Notes: generated by a model not told the origin, from the sequence alone. Positions 37,623 to 48,612 are shown, counted from the stretch's first letter. The stretch: 64,000 bases of DNA from Vreelandella zhaodongensis (GCF_013415115.1 NZ_JACCDD010000001.1:717666-781665), one strand, 5' to 3'. Numbers and translations are program-made.

Positions 37623-40004
37623 TTAGCCGCGAAGCTCCGCGCCTAACTCTGCTCGCACTTGCGTTACGATTGAATCCACCAACTGGTTGATTTCATCATC
37701 GTTTAGCGTGCGCGATGCATGCTGCCACGTCAAGCCCAACGCGATACTCTTGCAACCATCGGCTACGCCCTTACCAACATAGACATCAAATAGATTGATG
37801 TCTTTCAAGTAATCCCCTGCTTGCGCCTTTGCACAATCAAGCAGCGCTTGTACTGGCGTTTCAACCTTAACAGTGAACGCTAAATCACGGCGAACCTCAG
37901 GAAACCGAGATAGTGGCTCAAAGGCAGGGATGACGCCTTCGCTGAGCGAATCTAAGCGAACCTCAAACATGACTGCATCGACTTTCAGTCCTAGCTTCGC
38001 TCGCACTTGAGGGTGCAGCGTGCCAATCCAACCGGCAGGTTCACCATTATGCAACAGTTTCGCTGTCTGCCCAGGATGTAGCGAAGGATGCTCACCTGGC
38101 TCAAAGCGCCATGCGTCAAGCGCGCCACCAAGCGTCAACAAGCTTTCTAAATCCCCTTTTAGATCGTAAAAGTCGACCTGGGCTTTAGCGCCACTCCAAC
38201 CCTCAGCCTCACGACCTCCGCACACCAGCGCTCCCATCATCGGCACCTGAGAGAGATTATCCAGATGGCCATTAAAAACCAACCCGGTTTCAAACAGCCT
38301 GACACGAGCTTGCTGGCGGTTGAGGTTATGCTCAAGCGCACGCACCAAACCGGGGAACAAACTAGCCCGCATTACCGACAGATCTGACGAAATCGGGTTC
38401 GCCAACACTGGTGACACAGCGTCGGGCAACATCGTCGCTTGAAGGTCAGGTGCAACAAAGCTGTAGGTTATCGCCTCCTGAAAACCACGAGCAACCATCT
38501 GGTTACGCAGCTGAGCTTGCGTGAGTACCGCCTCGTTAGCCGGGCGTAGTGCCAAACGCGCCGAAGGACGTCGAACTGGTAGATTGTTGTACCCATGAAC
38601 TCGGGCAACCTCTTCGATGAGGTCCTCTTCAATCGCCACATCAAAACGCCAGCTGGGCGCCGTCACTGACCAGCCATCAGCCTGTTTATCAACGCCAAGA
38701 CCAAGGCGCTGCAGAATATCGGTGACATCATCTGCCGCTAGCTTCTTCGATAGCGCACCTTCGAGCCGTGCTTCACGAAGGAAAATACCGTGCGACGCTG
38801 GTAAATGCGCATGGCTCACTGCCTCCGTAGCAGGCCCCGCCTGACCACCACAGATATCAATTAATAGCTGTGTCGCACGCTCAACCGCTACGCTAGCAAG
38901 CTCGGGATCTACGCCACGTTCAAAACGGTGGGATGCATCCGTATGCAGGCCATATGAACGCGCCTGACCTGCAATTGCCAACGGCGTGAAATAAGCAGAT
39001 TCAAGGAAAATCGTATGCGTTTTTTCGCTTACTCCTGAGTTTTCTCCCCCCATAATGCCAGCCATGGCTAAGGGGCCTTTGTCGTCTGCAATAACCAACG
39101 TTTCGGGTCGCAGCGCAATATCCTGACCATCTAGTAACGTTAGACGCTCCGCGTCACGCGCTAATCGGATGGTGATACCACCCGCTAGATTATCTCGATC
39201 AAAGGCATGAAGTGGCTGACCCAGCTCAAGCATCACATAGTTCGTAATATCAACCACGGGGTCAATGGAGCGCACACCACTGCGCCGCAGGCGTTCAACC
39301 ATCCACAGCGGGGTCTCAACGCTAACATCAACGCTTTTGATGATGCGGCCCATATAGCGCGGGCACTGTTCCGGCGCCTCAATGCGCACCGAAAAAGTAT
39401 CGTCGATGCTGGCATCAATGGCGGCAATCTCAGGCCCACTCACTGGAAGACGATTGAGCACGCCGACTTCTCGAGCCAGCCCTTTGATGCTGAGGCAGTC
39501 ACCACGGTTAGGCGTAAGATCAACCTCAATGGTCATGTCATCGAGCTGCATGTATTCTCGAAAGCTCACGCCTACCGGCGCGGAGGCAGGCAGCACTAAA
39601 ATACCAGGTGACGCCTCCTCCTCCAGCCCTAGCTCCGAGGCCGAACAAATCATTCCGCGAGACTCAACCCCACGCAGCTTGGCTTTCTTGATTTTAAAGT
39701 CGCCAGGTAGTAAACCGCCAACCTGGGCAAACGGAATCTTTTGGCCGACGTCAACATTAGCAGCACCACACACAACCTGCACCGGCTCGCCTGTGCCGTC
39801 GTTCACCGTACAAACATTTAATTTGTCGGCATCGGGGTGCTTCTCTTTGGTTAACACCTCGGCGACTACTACACCACTAAAGACTGCAGCAACGGCCTCA
39901 ACCGCATCGACCTCAAGGCCTGCCATGGTAATTTGATCAGCAATTGCCTGCGTATCGAGCTGCGGAGATACCCATTCACGCAGCCACTGTTCTGAAAATT
40001 TCAT
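37623..40004 (-). CDS. pheT: Phenylalanyl-tRNA synthetase beta subunit
   Basis: A 793-residue beta chain of the (alpha-beta)2 enzyme. It includes an N-terminal tRNA-binding OB fold (VVVAEVLTKEKHPDADKLNVC), B3/B4 editing domains, B5 and a C-terminal ferredoxin-fold anticodon-binding domain (FEPLSRFPEVRRDLAFTV). Length matches E. coli PheT (795). Lies 26 bases after pheS, co-transcribed. Confidence 0.97.
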   Translation of the reverse strand: MKFSEQWLREWVSPQLDTQAIADQITMAGLEVDAVEAVAAVFSGVVVAEVLTKEKHPDADKLNVCTVNDGTGEPVQVVCGAANVDVGQKIPFAQVGGLLPGDFKIKKAKLRGVESRGMICSASELGLEEEASPGILVLPASAPVGVSFREYMQLDDMTIEVDLTPNRGDCLSIKGLAREVGVLNRLPVSGPEIAAIDASIDDTFSVRIEAPEQCPRYMGRIIKSVDVSVETPLWMVERLRRSGVRSIDPVVDITNYVMLELGQPLHAFDRDNLAGGITIRLARDAERLTLLDGQDIALRPETLVIADDKGPLAMAGIMGGENSGVSEKTHTIFLESAYFTPLAIAGQARSYGLHTDASHRFERGVDPELASVAVERATQLLIDICGGQAGPATEAVSHAHLPASHGIFLREARLEGALSKKLAADDVTDILQRLGLGVDKQADGWSVTAPSWRFDVAIEEDLIEEVARVHGYNNLPVRRPSARLALRPANEAVLTQAQLRNQMVARGFQEAITYSFVAPDLQATMLPDAVSPVLANPISSDLSVMRASLFPGLVRALEHNLNRQQARVRLFETGLVFNGHLDNLSQVPMMGALVCGGREAEGWSGAKAQVDFYDLKGDLESLLTLGGALDAWRFEPGEHPSLHPGQTAKLLHNGEPAGWIGTLHPQVRAKLGLKVDAVMFEVRLDSLSEGVIPAFEPLSRFPEVRRDLAFTVKVETPVQALLDCAKAQAGDYLKDINLFDVYVGKGVADGCKSIALGLTWQHASRTLNDDEINQLVDSIVTQVRAELGAELRG

Positions 40005-40030
40005 GTTGATTCCCGTCTTTGGCAGCGATC

Positions 40031-41065
<1,035 letters not shown>

Positions 41066-41111
41066 TTAAGCGATGTCCATCTTAAACGATGGCTGGCATG
41101 TTGAAGGTGAC

Positions 41112-41146
41112 AAAAAAACAGGGGAAGAGCGGCTGCTCTTCCCCTG
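41112..41146 (-). terminator. Terminator after rplT
   Basis: A perfect 12-bp stem (41119-41130 with 41135-41146), ggct-type loop and seven T residues on the minus strand. It ends the infC-rpmI-rplT transcript, or limits read-through into pheST. Confidence 0.9.
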
Positions 41147-41209
41147 CATGGGTCACACTGAAATGACCTCTGGCACTTCACACTGAGCTAGCTCAATGTA
41201 AGAAGAACC

Positions 41210-41563
41210 TTATTGGGCAGCCTTAGCTTTTTCCACGATAGCCGCAAAAGCAGCTTTTTCGTGTACTGCCAAGTCGGCCAACACCTTACGGTCAATTTCG
41301 ATGCCGGCTTTCTTCAGGCCGCCAACAAAACGGCTGTAAGACATGCCGTTGATACGCGCACCAGCATTGATACGCTGAATCCATAAGGCGCGGAACTGAC
41401 GCTTACGATTGCGACGGTCACGGTACGCATACTGGCCAGCTTTAATAACAGCCTGTTTAGCTACACGGAAAACACGCGAACGCGCTCCATAATAACCTTT
41501 AGCCTGCTTCAATACTTTTTTATGGCGACGACGGGCAACTACGCCACGCTTAACACGGGTCAT
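41210..41563 (-). CDS. rplT: 50S ribosomal protein L20
   Basis: A 117-residue basic protein, the standard L20 length: [37 protein letters not shown] and the C-terminal [12 protein letters not shown]. It is an early assembly protein of the large subunit and in E. coli also represses its own operon by binding the rpmI leader. Follows rpmI by 57 bases. Confidence 0.98.
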   Translation of the reverse strand: MTRVKRGVVARRRHKKVLKQAKGYYGARSRVFRVAKQAVIKAGQYAYRDRRNRKRQFRALWIQRINAGARINGMSYSRFVGGLKKAGIEIDRKVLADLAVHEKAAFAAIVEKAKAAQ

Positions 41564-41620
41564 AACACACTCCTGACTTTATGACTGAGGCGAAACGCTC
41601 TCAGATAAGAAATTTCGACC

Positions 41621-41815
41621 TTACAGATTCGGCAGCATGCGCTGAATCAACGCCTTGTCAGACGCGTGAATCTGCTTCATACCACGAAGCTGACGCTTAC
41701 GCTTGGTCGATTTCTTGGTCAAGATGTGGCTACGGAAAGACTGCTTGTGCTTAAAGCCATTAGCGGTCTTTTTGAAGCGCTTAGCAGCGCCACTGTTGCT
41801 TTTGATTTTCGGCAT
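41621..41815 (-). CDS. rpmI: 50S ribosomal protein L35
   Basis: A 64-residue basic protein with the L35 pattern: [20 protein letters not shown] and the C-terminal [20 protein letters not shown]. Located between infC and rplT as in nearly all Gammaproteobacteria. GGAG lies before the ATG. Confidence 0.97.
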   Translation of the reverse strand: MPKIKSNSGAAKRFKKTANGFKHKQSFRSHILTKKSTKRKRQLRGMKQIHASDKALIQRMLPNL

Positions 41816-41894
41816 GAGAAAACTCCGCTCGATATTTTTTAGAAAACCCAGGGCCGACCAGTATTTACACTAGCCCGTTAACTTCGCCGTTGGA

Positions 41895-42434
41895 TCACTT
41901 CTTTTTCGGGGCAATAATCATGATCATCTGGCGGCCTTCCATTTTCGGGAAAGACTCTACCGCTCCGATCTCTTCCAGGTCTGCCGCAATCCGTTCCATT
42001 AGCTTGCGGCCAATGTCTTGGTGCGCCATTTCACGACCACGGAAGCGCAATGTGACTTTGCCCTTGTCACCACCTTCTAAAAAGCGCGTCAGGTTCTTAA
42101 GCTTGACCTGATAATCGCCTTCGTCAGTGCCAGGACGGAATTTGACTTCCTTAACCTGGATTTGCTTTTGCTTTTTCTTTTGAGCCGCTTTTTGCTTCTT
42201 CGTCTCAAAAACAAACTTGCCATAATCCATTATCTTACAAACAATTGGATCGGCATTCGATATTTGCACGAGATCTAAACCGGCAGCTTCAGCACGCTCG
42301 AGAGCTTCGGTGGTGGGCACAACACCCAATTGCTCACCTTCAGCATCGATTAGACGTACTTCTTCTTCGGTAATTCGCTCGTTCATTGGTGGGCGTTTGT
42401 CTTGTGGACGCCCGCGCTGATTGCTTCGCTTGAT
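41895..42434 (-). CDS. infC: Translation initiation factor IF-3 with ATC start codon
   Basis: IF-3 blocks early 50S joining and checks the start codon on the 30S subunit. Starting at ATG 42386 the protein would have only 163 residues and lack its basic N-terminal strand. The frame stays open upstream to ATC at 42434, with AGGAG eight bases before it, overlapping the thrS stop. This adds [15 protein letters not shown] and gives 179 residues, like E. coli (180), whose infC starts at AUU. The NPF-type core ([17 protein letters not shown]) and the C-domain ([17 protein letters not shown]) are intact. A rare start allows IF-3 to repress its own synthesis. Confidence 0.9.
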   Translation of the reverse strand: MKRSNQRGRPQDKRPPMNERITEEEVRLIDAEGEQLGVVPTTEALERAEAAGLDLVQISNADPIVCKIMDYGKFVFETKKQKAAQKKKQKQIQVKEVKFRPGTDEGDYQVKLKNLTRFLEGGDKGKVTLRFRGREMAHQDIGRKLMERIAADLEEIGAVESFPKMEGRQMIMIIAPKKK

Positions 42435-42446
42435 CGCTCCGTCTCC

Positions 42447-44369
42447 TTAGGCAATTGACGATGTCGCCAGGGCTGCTCTCTCTTCACTACAACGGTTAAT
42501 GAACTCATCGACCGTCATTGTGCCGAGGTTTTCGCCGCTGCGAGTTCGCACGGCCACTGAGTCAGCTTCGACTTCCTTATCTCCCACCACAAGGAGATAG
42601 GGAACTTTCTGTAACGTGTGCTCACGGATTTTAAAGCCGATCTTCTCGTTCCTCAAGTCCGCCTTGACCCGTAAGCCATTTTTTTGCAGCCGTTGCTCCA
42701 ATTTGAGCGCGTAATCACGTTGCGCATCAGTGATAGTCATCAAAACGGCTTGCTGAGGCGCTAACCACAGCGGCATTGCACCAGCGTAATGCTCTATCAG
42801 AATACCCAAGAATCGCTCAAAGGATCCTAGAATAGCACGATGGAGCATCACTGGGGTCTTGCGGGTGCCGTCTTCATCGACATATTGCGCCCCCAGTCGC
42901 CCTGGCAAATTAAAGTCTAACTGTAGAGTACCACACTGCCAAACGCGATTCAGACAATCGCGCAAAGCAAATTCAATTTTTGGACCGTAAAACGCGCCCT
43001 CTCCTGGTTGCAAATCCCATTCAAGCCCCGTTGCGTTCAGCGCAGCTTCAAGCCCCTGCTCGGCACGGTCCCACATTTCGGCTTCACCAAGAAAATCTTC
43101 AGGACGTGTTGAAAGCTTGAGCTCAACATCGTCAAATCCAAGTGTTTTATACACCTGCAACGTTAGTGCTATAAACGCTTCTGCTTCTGCCTGTATTTGC
43201 CCCTCAGTACAAAAAATGTGGGCATCGTCTTGGGTAAACCCACGCACACGCATAAGGCCGTGCAAAGAGCCTGACGGTTCATTCCGGTGACAGCTACCGA
43301 ATTCTGCCAAACGTAGAGGTAAGTCACGGTAACTCTTGAGCCCCTGATTGAATACCTGCACATGGCACGGGCAGTTCATCGGCTTAACGGCATACTCACG
43401 CTTTTCCGACTCTGTGGTAAACATGAGTTCACTGTAATGCCCCCAGTGACCCGACTTCTTCCACAATGAGAGATCGACGACCTGCGGTGTTTTAATTTCT
43501 TGGTAACCATGCTCCCGCTGAATTTTTCGCATGTAATCTTCCAAGGCTTGGTACATTGTCCAGCCATTGGGGTGCCAAAAAACCATACCCGGCGCTTCTT
43601 CTTGCAAGTGGAAAAGGTCCATCTTGCGCGCCAGCTTACGGTGATCCCGTTTCTCAGCTTCTTCAAGGCGTTTCAAATAGGCCTTAAGCTGCTTCTTATC
43701 CCCCCATGCTGTGCCGTAAATACGCGTCAGCATTGGATTGGAGGCATCGCCACGCCAGTAGGCACCGGCAAGCTTAGTCAGCTTAAAGGCTTTCAGGTGG
43801 CGCGTATTCGGCACATGCGGCCCACGACACATGTCAGTGTATTCTTCGTGATGGTACAAACGTATCGTTGCACCTTCAGGAATATCACGAATAATTTCTT
43901 GCTTATAAGGCTCATTACGATGCAAAAAGGCTAGCATTGCCTGGTCACGGTTAACGTATTCCCGCACCACATCATAATCACGCTCAATGAGCGCCTGCAT
44001 ACGCTTTTCAATGGCTTCCATATCTTCAGGGGTAACAGACCTCCCGAAGTCAATATCATAATAAAAACCATCGTCAATGACTGGCCCAATTGCCATTTTC
44101 GCATCGGGGTACAACTGCTTAACCGCATGCCCAATCAGATGAGCACAAGAGTGGCGAATAATCTCAAGCCCCTCTGGGTCACGAGCAGTAACTATTGCTA
44201 TGTCAGCATCTTGCTCAATTAGATCAGCAGCATCGACCAAAACACCGTCAATCTTGCCAGCCACACATGCCTTGGCCAAACCAGGGCCAATGGATTCTGC
44301 AAGCTGCATAATAGAAAGCGGCTCTTCAAACGTTCTTTGACTGCCGTCAGGCAGAGTGACTATGGGCAT
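42447..44369 (-). CDS. thrS: Threonyl-tRNA synthetase
   Basis: A 640-residue class II synthetase: N-terminal TGS domain, editing domain with HSCAH (73-77) and its partner HxxxC region, catalytic core with [10 protein letters not shown] and [13 protein letters not shown], and a C-terminal anticodon domain ([14 protein letters not shown]). Length matches E. coli ThrS (642). The TAA stop at 42447-42449 forms part of the infC ribosome site. First gene of the translation cluster. Confidence 0.97.
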   Translation of the reverse strand: MPIVTLPDGSQRTFEEPLSIMQLAESIGPGLAKACVAGKIDGVLVDAADLIEQDADIAIVTARDPEGLEIIRHSCAHLIGHAVKQLYPDAKMAIGPVIDDGFYYDIDFGRSVTPEDMEAIEKRMQALIERDYDVVREYVNRDQAMLAFLHRNEPYKQEIIRDIPEGATIRLYHHEEYTDMCRGPHVPNTRHLKAFKLTKLAGAYWRGDASNPMLTRIYGTAWGDKKQLKAYLKRLEEAEKRDHRKLARKMDLFHLQEEAPGMVFWHPNGWTMYQALEDYMRKIQREHGYQEIKTPQVVDLSLWKKSGHWGHYSELMFTTESEKREYAVKPMNCPCHVQVFNQGLKSYRDLPLRLAEFGSCHRNEPSGSLHGLMRVRGFTQDDAHIFCTEGQIQAEAEAFIALTLQVYKTLGFDDVELKLSTRPEDFLGEAEMWDRAEQGLEAALNATGLEWDLQPGEGAFYGPKIEFALRDCLNRVWQCGTLQLDFNLPGRLGAQYVDEDGTRKTPVMLHRAILGSFERFLGILIEHYAGAMPLWLAPQQAVLMTITDAQRDYALKLEQRLQKNGLRVKADLRNEKIGFKIREHTLQKVPYLLVVGDKEVEADSVAVRTRSGENLGTMTVDEFINRCSEERAALATSSIA

Positions 44370-44496
44370 TCAGATATTCCTTGAGCGCAGTGGTGATCCA
44401 TACCAAGGATCACATTTCGCTATCAATGATCGAGGGTTGTAGGCATTTTATTGAAGGCTGCCCAGCCTACCAGAATTCAGTAAATCATAAAATAAA

Positions 44497-44520
44497 ACGG
44501 GAGGCGCGAGCCTCCCGTTT
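44497..44520 (-). terminator. Terminator of the OmpA-like lipoprotein gene
   Basis: A 10-bp stem (44497-44506 with 44511-44520), gcga loop, followed on the minus strand by TTTTATTTTA. It isolates the lipoprotein gene from thrS. The rest of the 214-base gap holds the thrS leader, in which I see no clear riboswitch. Confidence 0.85.
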
Positions 44521-44583
44521 CTATATTGAAGAATCGGCTGGTCAATGCCCAACCCTCTTCTTCACATCATGTCAGTACCTGGA

Positions 44584-45453
44584 TTAGTTCCACTCATCCA
44601 GTTCTACACGACGGTTCTGTGCACGGCCTTCATCGGTCGCGTTGCTAGCAACCGGACGCTCTTCACCGTAGCCAACAGCACGCATACGGTTAGTGCTTAC
44701 GCCACGCTGAGCAAGGTAAGCAGCAACAGATTCTGCACGGCGCTGCGACAGATTCTTGTTGTACTCAGCAGAACCACGAGAGTCAGTGTGGCCTTCAATA
44801 CTTACACGCACATCAGGGCTATTCACTAGACGCTGGGCAACACCGTCCAGAACACTACGTGCTTGAGCAGTTAGCTGTGCGGAGTCAAACTCAAAGTTTA
44901 CGTCCTGCAATACAACGCTCTCAGGGCAGCCCAAGGCGTTAACTTCAACACCTGCAGGGGTGTCAGGACACTGGTCACGGTAATCTGGAACACCGTCACC
45001 ATCAGAATCCAGCGGACAGCCGACAGCGTCAACGGTTACGCCAGCAGGAGTACCAGGACACTGATCACGGTAATCCGGCACGCCGTCACCATCAGAATCC
45101 AACGGACAACCCTGGGCATCTACCGCTACACCTGCAGGCACTTCACCGTAGCTGGGGCACTGCGGTGCAACCGGCTCAGGTGTGCGGTCTGCACATAGCA
45201 AACCACCAATCGCTGCACCCGTTACGGCGCCGATAGCGGTGTTTTCATCTTCATCAGAGCTACCGCTGGTGGCATATGCAATGCTGCCACCAATGACACT
45301 ACCCGCTAAACCACATACGAAAGGATGTTGATACCAATCGCGGTCGCCACTTGCGCCGGCTTGACCAGAGGATTGCGATGCAGAGCTGGCGCAGCCTGAT
45401 AAACCTACTACCAGTGCGGAACCGATTAGCAAGCCAGTCGTTGATTTTTTCAT
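44584..45453 (-). CDS. OmpA-family lipoprotein with calcium-binding TSP3-type repeats
   Basis: A 289-residue lipoprotein: signal peptide with lipobox LSGC (Cys21), a Ser/Gly-rich stretch, a glycine-zipper-like hydrophobic segment (VCGLAGSVIGGSIAYATSG) and two near-identical thrombospondin type 3-like repeats built on DSDGDGVPDYRDQCP. The C-terminal OmpA domain follows (FDSAQLTAQARSVLDGVA, VSIEGHTDSRGSAEYN, AVGYGEERPVASN), which binds peptidoglycan. GGAG is near the ATG at 45453, so an upstream in-frame start at 45498 is rejected. Probably an envelope-stabilising outer-membrane lipoprotein. Confidence 0.9.
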   Translation of the reverse strand: MKKSTTGLLIGSALVVGLSGCASSASQSSGQAGASGDRDWYQHPFVCGLAGSVIGGSIAYATSGSSDEDENTAIGAVTGAAIGGLLCADRTPEPVAPQCPSYGEVPAGVAVDAQGCPLDSDGDGVPDYRDQCPGTPAGVTVDAVGCPLDSDGDGVPDYRDQCPDTPAGVEVNALGCPESVVLQDVNFEFDSAQLTAQARSVLDGVAQRLVNSPDVRVSIEGHTDSRGSAEYNKNLSQRRAESVAAYLAQRGVSTNRMRAVGYGEERPVASNATDEGRAQNRRVELDEWN

Positions 45454-45591
45454 GCAAGACTCCTTCTTGATCCAATGCTGAAAAGGTCGTAAGACCAAAT
45501 CTATCCAATGCTTCTTATTGCGAGAGCATCCATCTTCCGCTACTCAGAACATGGAGGTTCGAGTGCCCACCATGCCACTGAACGTTTGCCT

Positions 45592-45610
45592 ATGATTAAC
45601 GTTTAATCAT
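45592..45610. promoter_or_regulatory. Perfect 8-bp inverted repeat upstream of the OmpA-like gene
   Basis: atgattaa (45592-45599) and ttaatcat (45603-45610) are perfect inverted arms around cgt, about 140 bases before the start codon in a 287-base gap. It could be an operator or small hairpin. A direct repeat atccaatgct also occurs at 45469 and 45504. I see no RNA gene in the gap. Confidence 0.4.
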
Positions 45611-45740
45611 TAGAAGGCAACAATGCCGTGATATCAACTTCTTGCCAATAACGACATTTTTAGCATAGCAAAGCTGCCGCAGTAAGCGCCAAAAAACCTA
45701 GAATACCTCACTTATAGGCCGCCATGCTCGTTAAACAGTG

Positions 45741-46211
45741 TTAATGCAAGCCATCTGCTGCCTCTTTGGCTCTCCACTTAATTACCTCGTGAGCCGCAGC
45801 GAGCACTGCTGGACGCATTTCATCTTCGACGGCTAAACGCTCTTTATCTTCTTGCATACGCTCTCGGGGCGTTAATTGCTGGCGAGAAGAGTGCGTTTTC
45901 AAATGCCGCGTGCGGTTATAAACGTCGGCGAATGCTTGGAATTCTGCACGCTCTGCCAAGCTAGGATCCGCAATTTCCAGCAAAACCTTACAGCGCCAAG
46001 CACCTTCTGTAATATCTACCTGCTCGTGAACGAGCGCGCTAACAACATAATCAAGGTTTTCCAAGCTATTTTGCCGTGCTCGCTGTTCTTCTTCGATCCG
46101 GAAAACTTCCCGACGTTTGACTTCCTGACGGAGCTTAAAGGCGTAGCCTGCTAGACCTGCGATGACCATAGCAGCAATCACCAGTAGCAATAATGCACCT
46201 GTAGAACTCAT
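45741..46211 (-). CDS. DUF2489 family protein
   Basis: 156 residues: one N-terminal membrane helix (LLLLVIAAMVIAGLAGYAF) and a charged helical cytoplasmic part (LENLDYVVSALVHEQVDITEGAW, CKVLLEI, then EFQAFADVYNRT). This matches the DUF2489 pattern of uncharacterised gammaproteobacterial proteins. AGAGGAG stands just before the ATG, and a plausible promoter lies upstream. No functional link to the adjacent oxidase operon is visible. Confidence 0.8.
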   Translation of the reverse strand: MSSTGALLLLVIAAMVIAGLAGYAFKLRQEVKRREVFRIEEEQRARQNSLENLDYVVSALVHEQVDITEGAWRCKVLLEIADPSLAERAEFQAFADVYNRTRHLKTHSSRQQLTPRERMQEDKERLAVEDEMRPAVLAAAHEVIKWRAKEAADGLH

Positions 46212-46251
46212 GGCGCTCCTCTTACTCTGCGGGTGTAATTTCTTTACGATA

Positions 46252-46281
46252 ATTGTACACCCTATACTCCAAACAGACCAA
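46252..46281 (-). promoter_or_regulatory. Possible promoter of the DUF2489 gene
   Basis: On the minus strand TTGGTC (46276-46281) and TACAAT (46252-46257) are 18 bases apart, about 40 bases before the ATG at 46211. Both boxes are fair matches to sigma-70. Confidence 0.45.
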
Positions 46282-46319
46282 TGTGAGCCACACTACGGGT
46301 ATTGAAACAGATAATATGC

Positions 46320-47375
46320 TCAGCAGTTGCCTGCTCGGTAATGTTGAGCTGTGGATCCATTTCGGACAAAGCCCTGCTGCCGACCTTGATACCGCCAACA
46401 CCACCATGCCCACCCAAAGCTCAAGGACAACACCACAGCACCAGCGGTATGCATTAGTGCTAGCCAAAGCGGAAGCCATAGCAACACATTAGCAACACCC
46501 AGCACAGCTTGAAGCCAATACATACTGACGACGAGTGTCAGCGCACGCCTGACAAGCGATAGAGAACGATAACGCCACCATAGTGCCATGAGCGCCACAC
46601 CTAGCAAAAGCGCCCCTAGCCTATGCATCATATGAATAGCGGTTCGCGCATCTGCATGAAGCTGACCATGGAGATAGTTGGGACCAACCGTTTGTGTTAA
46701 GTGGAAGCCCTCACTTAGGTCCATCGATGGCCACCACTGACTATTACAGGTAGGGAACCCCTGACATGCGATGCCTGCGTAGTTACTAGTGACCCACCCC
46801 CCTAGCGCTAATTGAAGAACTAGTAAGGCAGTAGCGGTGAACCATAACACATTGCCAGACTGGCAACGCACAGCTTCCCGTTTACGAAAATGTCGCATTC
46901 GCAAATGGAGCCAGAAAAACAACATTAATACACTCAATCCGCCCAGAAGGTGCAAGGTAACGACCTGCGGCCAGAGCTTGAGCGTGACCGTAAAAGCGCC
47001 AAATGCGCCCTGAATAATAATCACAATCAACAATGCCAAGCTAACTCGCCACGGAAAACCATCAATATGGCGTAACGACCAGCCCAGAGCGACTACGCTC
47101 AGTACAACTAGCCCTAATAAACTTGCAATATATCGATGCGCCATCTCTACCCACGCCTTGAACGGCTCAAGGGGAGCGTCGGGATGGCGTAAAGCAGCGT
47201 GCTCACTGTCGGGAACCAGTAAGCGCCCGTAACACCCAGGCCAATCAGGACAGCCCAGCCCCGCATCAACCAAGCGTGTCCACGCCCCAACCAGGATGAC
47301 AAATACCGTAAACACCGTCCCGACTAAGGTAATCAGTGTTAGCCAGCGCAAACGCCCCTGCAGTGTGTCTTGCAT
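46320..47375 (-). CDS. ctaA: Heme A synthase, COX15/CtaA family
   Basis: A 351-residue membrane protein with about eight helices. It begins GRLRWLTLITLVGTVFTVFV and WTRLVDAGLGCPDWPGCYGR, both hallmarks of COX15; conserved histidines occur in MAHRYIASLLG, HLLGGLSV, MMHRLGALLLG and MHTAGAVV. It oxidises heme O to heme A for the aa3 oxidase. The heme O synthase (ctaB) that usually follows is not present in the window. Downstream of the 166-residue accessory gene by 34 bases. Confidence 0.93.
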   Translation of the reverse strand: MQDTLQGRLRWLTLITLVGTVFTVFVILVGAWTRLVDAGLGCPDWPGCYGRLLVPDSEHAALRHPDAPLEPFKAWVEMAHRYIASLLGLVVLSVVALGWSLRHIDGFPWRVSLALLIVIIIQGAFGAFTVTLKLWPQVVTLHLLGGLSVLMLFFWLHLRMRHFRKREAVRCQSGNVLWFTATALLVLQLALGGWVTSNYAGIACQGFPTCNSQWWPSMDLSEGFHLTQTVGPNYLHGQLHADARTAIHMMHRLGALLLGVALMALWWRYRSLSLVRRALTLVVSMYWLQAVLGVANVLLWLPLWLALMHTAGAVVLSLSFGWAWWCWRYQGRQQGFVRNGSTAQHYRAGNC

Positions 47376-47409
47376 GTTATTTCCTTACGGCCTACGAGGC
47401 GGACCGGTA

Positions 47410-47910
47410 TCACTGAGGATTCACTTTAAATAAATGCCTAATATCTTGCAGGATATCCGCTGCATCGGCATGCTCCGAAAATGCCAGAGCTGGCCTCCCA
47501 ACAGGATCCATCAGCCAAATAGCCTGGGCTTCGTGCCAAACAGGCTGATGCTGCCACTCACTTATCGTCTCACCGGGCAATGCTTCTTCAGTGCCGCCGA
47601 CACGAAGCCGCTGCAAACGCGGAGCATCTCGACCCAACGCACGGTGCAGCCGCCAAAGCTCATCCCTTCGCAGGAGGCAGTCAGATGAACAGTCAAAAGC
47701 TAGTGTCCATGTTTGCTGATCGTTTTCTGGCGGTGCCACCAATGGCCACTCACTTAAACTCGGCACATCCACTTTCACGTTCCCATGAGCAGTGTAGGCT
47801 GCCGGAATGCCAATGCCCCACTGCACCATCCCCCAGGCCGTTACCATAGGCAATGCGAAAATCACAAAAATCATAATCAATTTGAGTCGCTGATAGCGGG
47901 CATGCTGCAT
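47410..47910 (-). CDS. Cytochrome oxidase operon membrane-anchored protein
   Basis: 166 residues: one N-terminal membrane helix (LIMIFVIFALPMVTAWGMV) then a soluble, presumably periplasmic part with a CSSDC motif (Cys-x3-Cys) in the segment LAFDCSSDCLLRRDELWRL. The position between SURF1 and COX15 is the same as that of the uncharacterised PA0111-type gene in Pseudomonas. The cysteine pair could bind copper or form a disulfide, but the sequence does not resolve this. Confidence 0.8.
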   Translation of the reverse strand: MQHARYQRLKLIMIFVIFALPMVTAWGMVQWGIGIPAAYTAHGNVKVDVPSLSEWPLVAPPENDQQTWTLAFDCSSDCLLRRDELWRLHRALGRDAPRLQRLRVGGTEEALPGETISEWQHQPVWHEAQAIWLMDPVGRPALAFSEHADAADILQDIRHLFKVNPQ

Positions 47911-47922
47911 CTAAAATATCCT

Positions 47923-48612
47923 TTATTGAGCACTATCTTTGCGTAAGCGATATCCACCTAGCATCATGACAGCCAACGCAGCAAGCGACAGTCCCCACCA
48001 CTGTATGGCATAACCAACATGTCGACTGGGTGGCATTACATTTGCTTGCCACCATGGCAGGAATACACCCTCTCCTTCGGCAGCATGCAGCCAACCTAAA
48101 TAACTAAAAGGTGCTATCACTCCCTCCCAAGGTGCTTGGCTTATTTGCTGAAGCCGGACCCCCTCTTGATTATCTCCGTAAAGTGGCCCCGCTGGCCGTG
48201 CTACTTGCCATTCACCTGAGACTTCCACACGTCCGCTTGGCGCCTCAGCCTTTGGCGCACTACGGGTAGGTCCGGTCTCGATAAAACCGCGTTGAACCAG
48301 CCAGAGCTGTCCCTTCTCATCGCGCAAAGGAGTGAGTACCGCAACACCCAAGCGACTACCCACGATACGGTTATCTAGAAAAAGCGTATATTCAGCAAGA
48401 TACTCACCTTGTAGTGTCACATGAGCACCATCTAAGGGCATTTCATCCGGCGCAATGAGCGCAGGAGCAGCATCACGCGCCGCTATCAAAATGCGCTTGT
48501 CAGCAGCCCGCTCCCACTGCCATAGTCCTAGAAAGATACCTAGCGTGACCAATACTCCCCAAAACACACACCAAATATACAAGCGACCTACACCAGGAGA
48601 GGAATTAATCAT
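47923..48612 (-). CDS. SURF1 family cytochrome oxidase assembly protein
   Basis: About 229 residues with two membrane helices at the ends (YIWCVFWGVLVTLGIFLGLWQ and a C-terminal helix before YRLRKDSAQ) flanking a periplasmic domain; the motifs LGLWQWERAADK and YAIQWWGLSLAAL are typical of SURF1, which helps insert heme A into oxidase subunit I. The ATG at 48612 overlaps the ATG of the divergent DUF2909 gene (CATG). A longer in-frame reading to 48759 would run into that gene and is rejected; still, no strong ribosome site is seen. Confidence 0.85.
   Translation of the reverse strand: MINSSPGVGRLYIWCVFWGVLVTLGIFLGLWQWERAADKRILIAARDAAPALIAPDEMPLDGAHVTLQGEYLAEYTLFLDNRIVGSRLGVAVLTPLRDEKGQLWLVQRGFIETGPTRSAPKAEAPSGRVEVSGEWQVARPAGPLYGDNQEGVRLQQISQAPWEGVIAPFSYLGWLHAAEGEGVFLPWWQANVMPPSRHVGYAIQWWGLSLAALAVMMLGGYRLRKDSAQ

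Noticed and set aside
39382..39936. A 184-codon open frame antisense to pheT
   Set aside because: Low-complexity Ser/Pro/Thr-rich product, typical of a frame opposite a real gene; no start signal.
46222..46479. An 85-codon minus-strand frame overlapping the end of COX15, possibly a frameshifted ctaB fragment
   Set aside because: No similarity to heme O synthase; COX15 is full length, so there is no sign of a broken gene.
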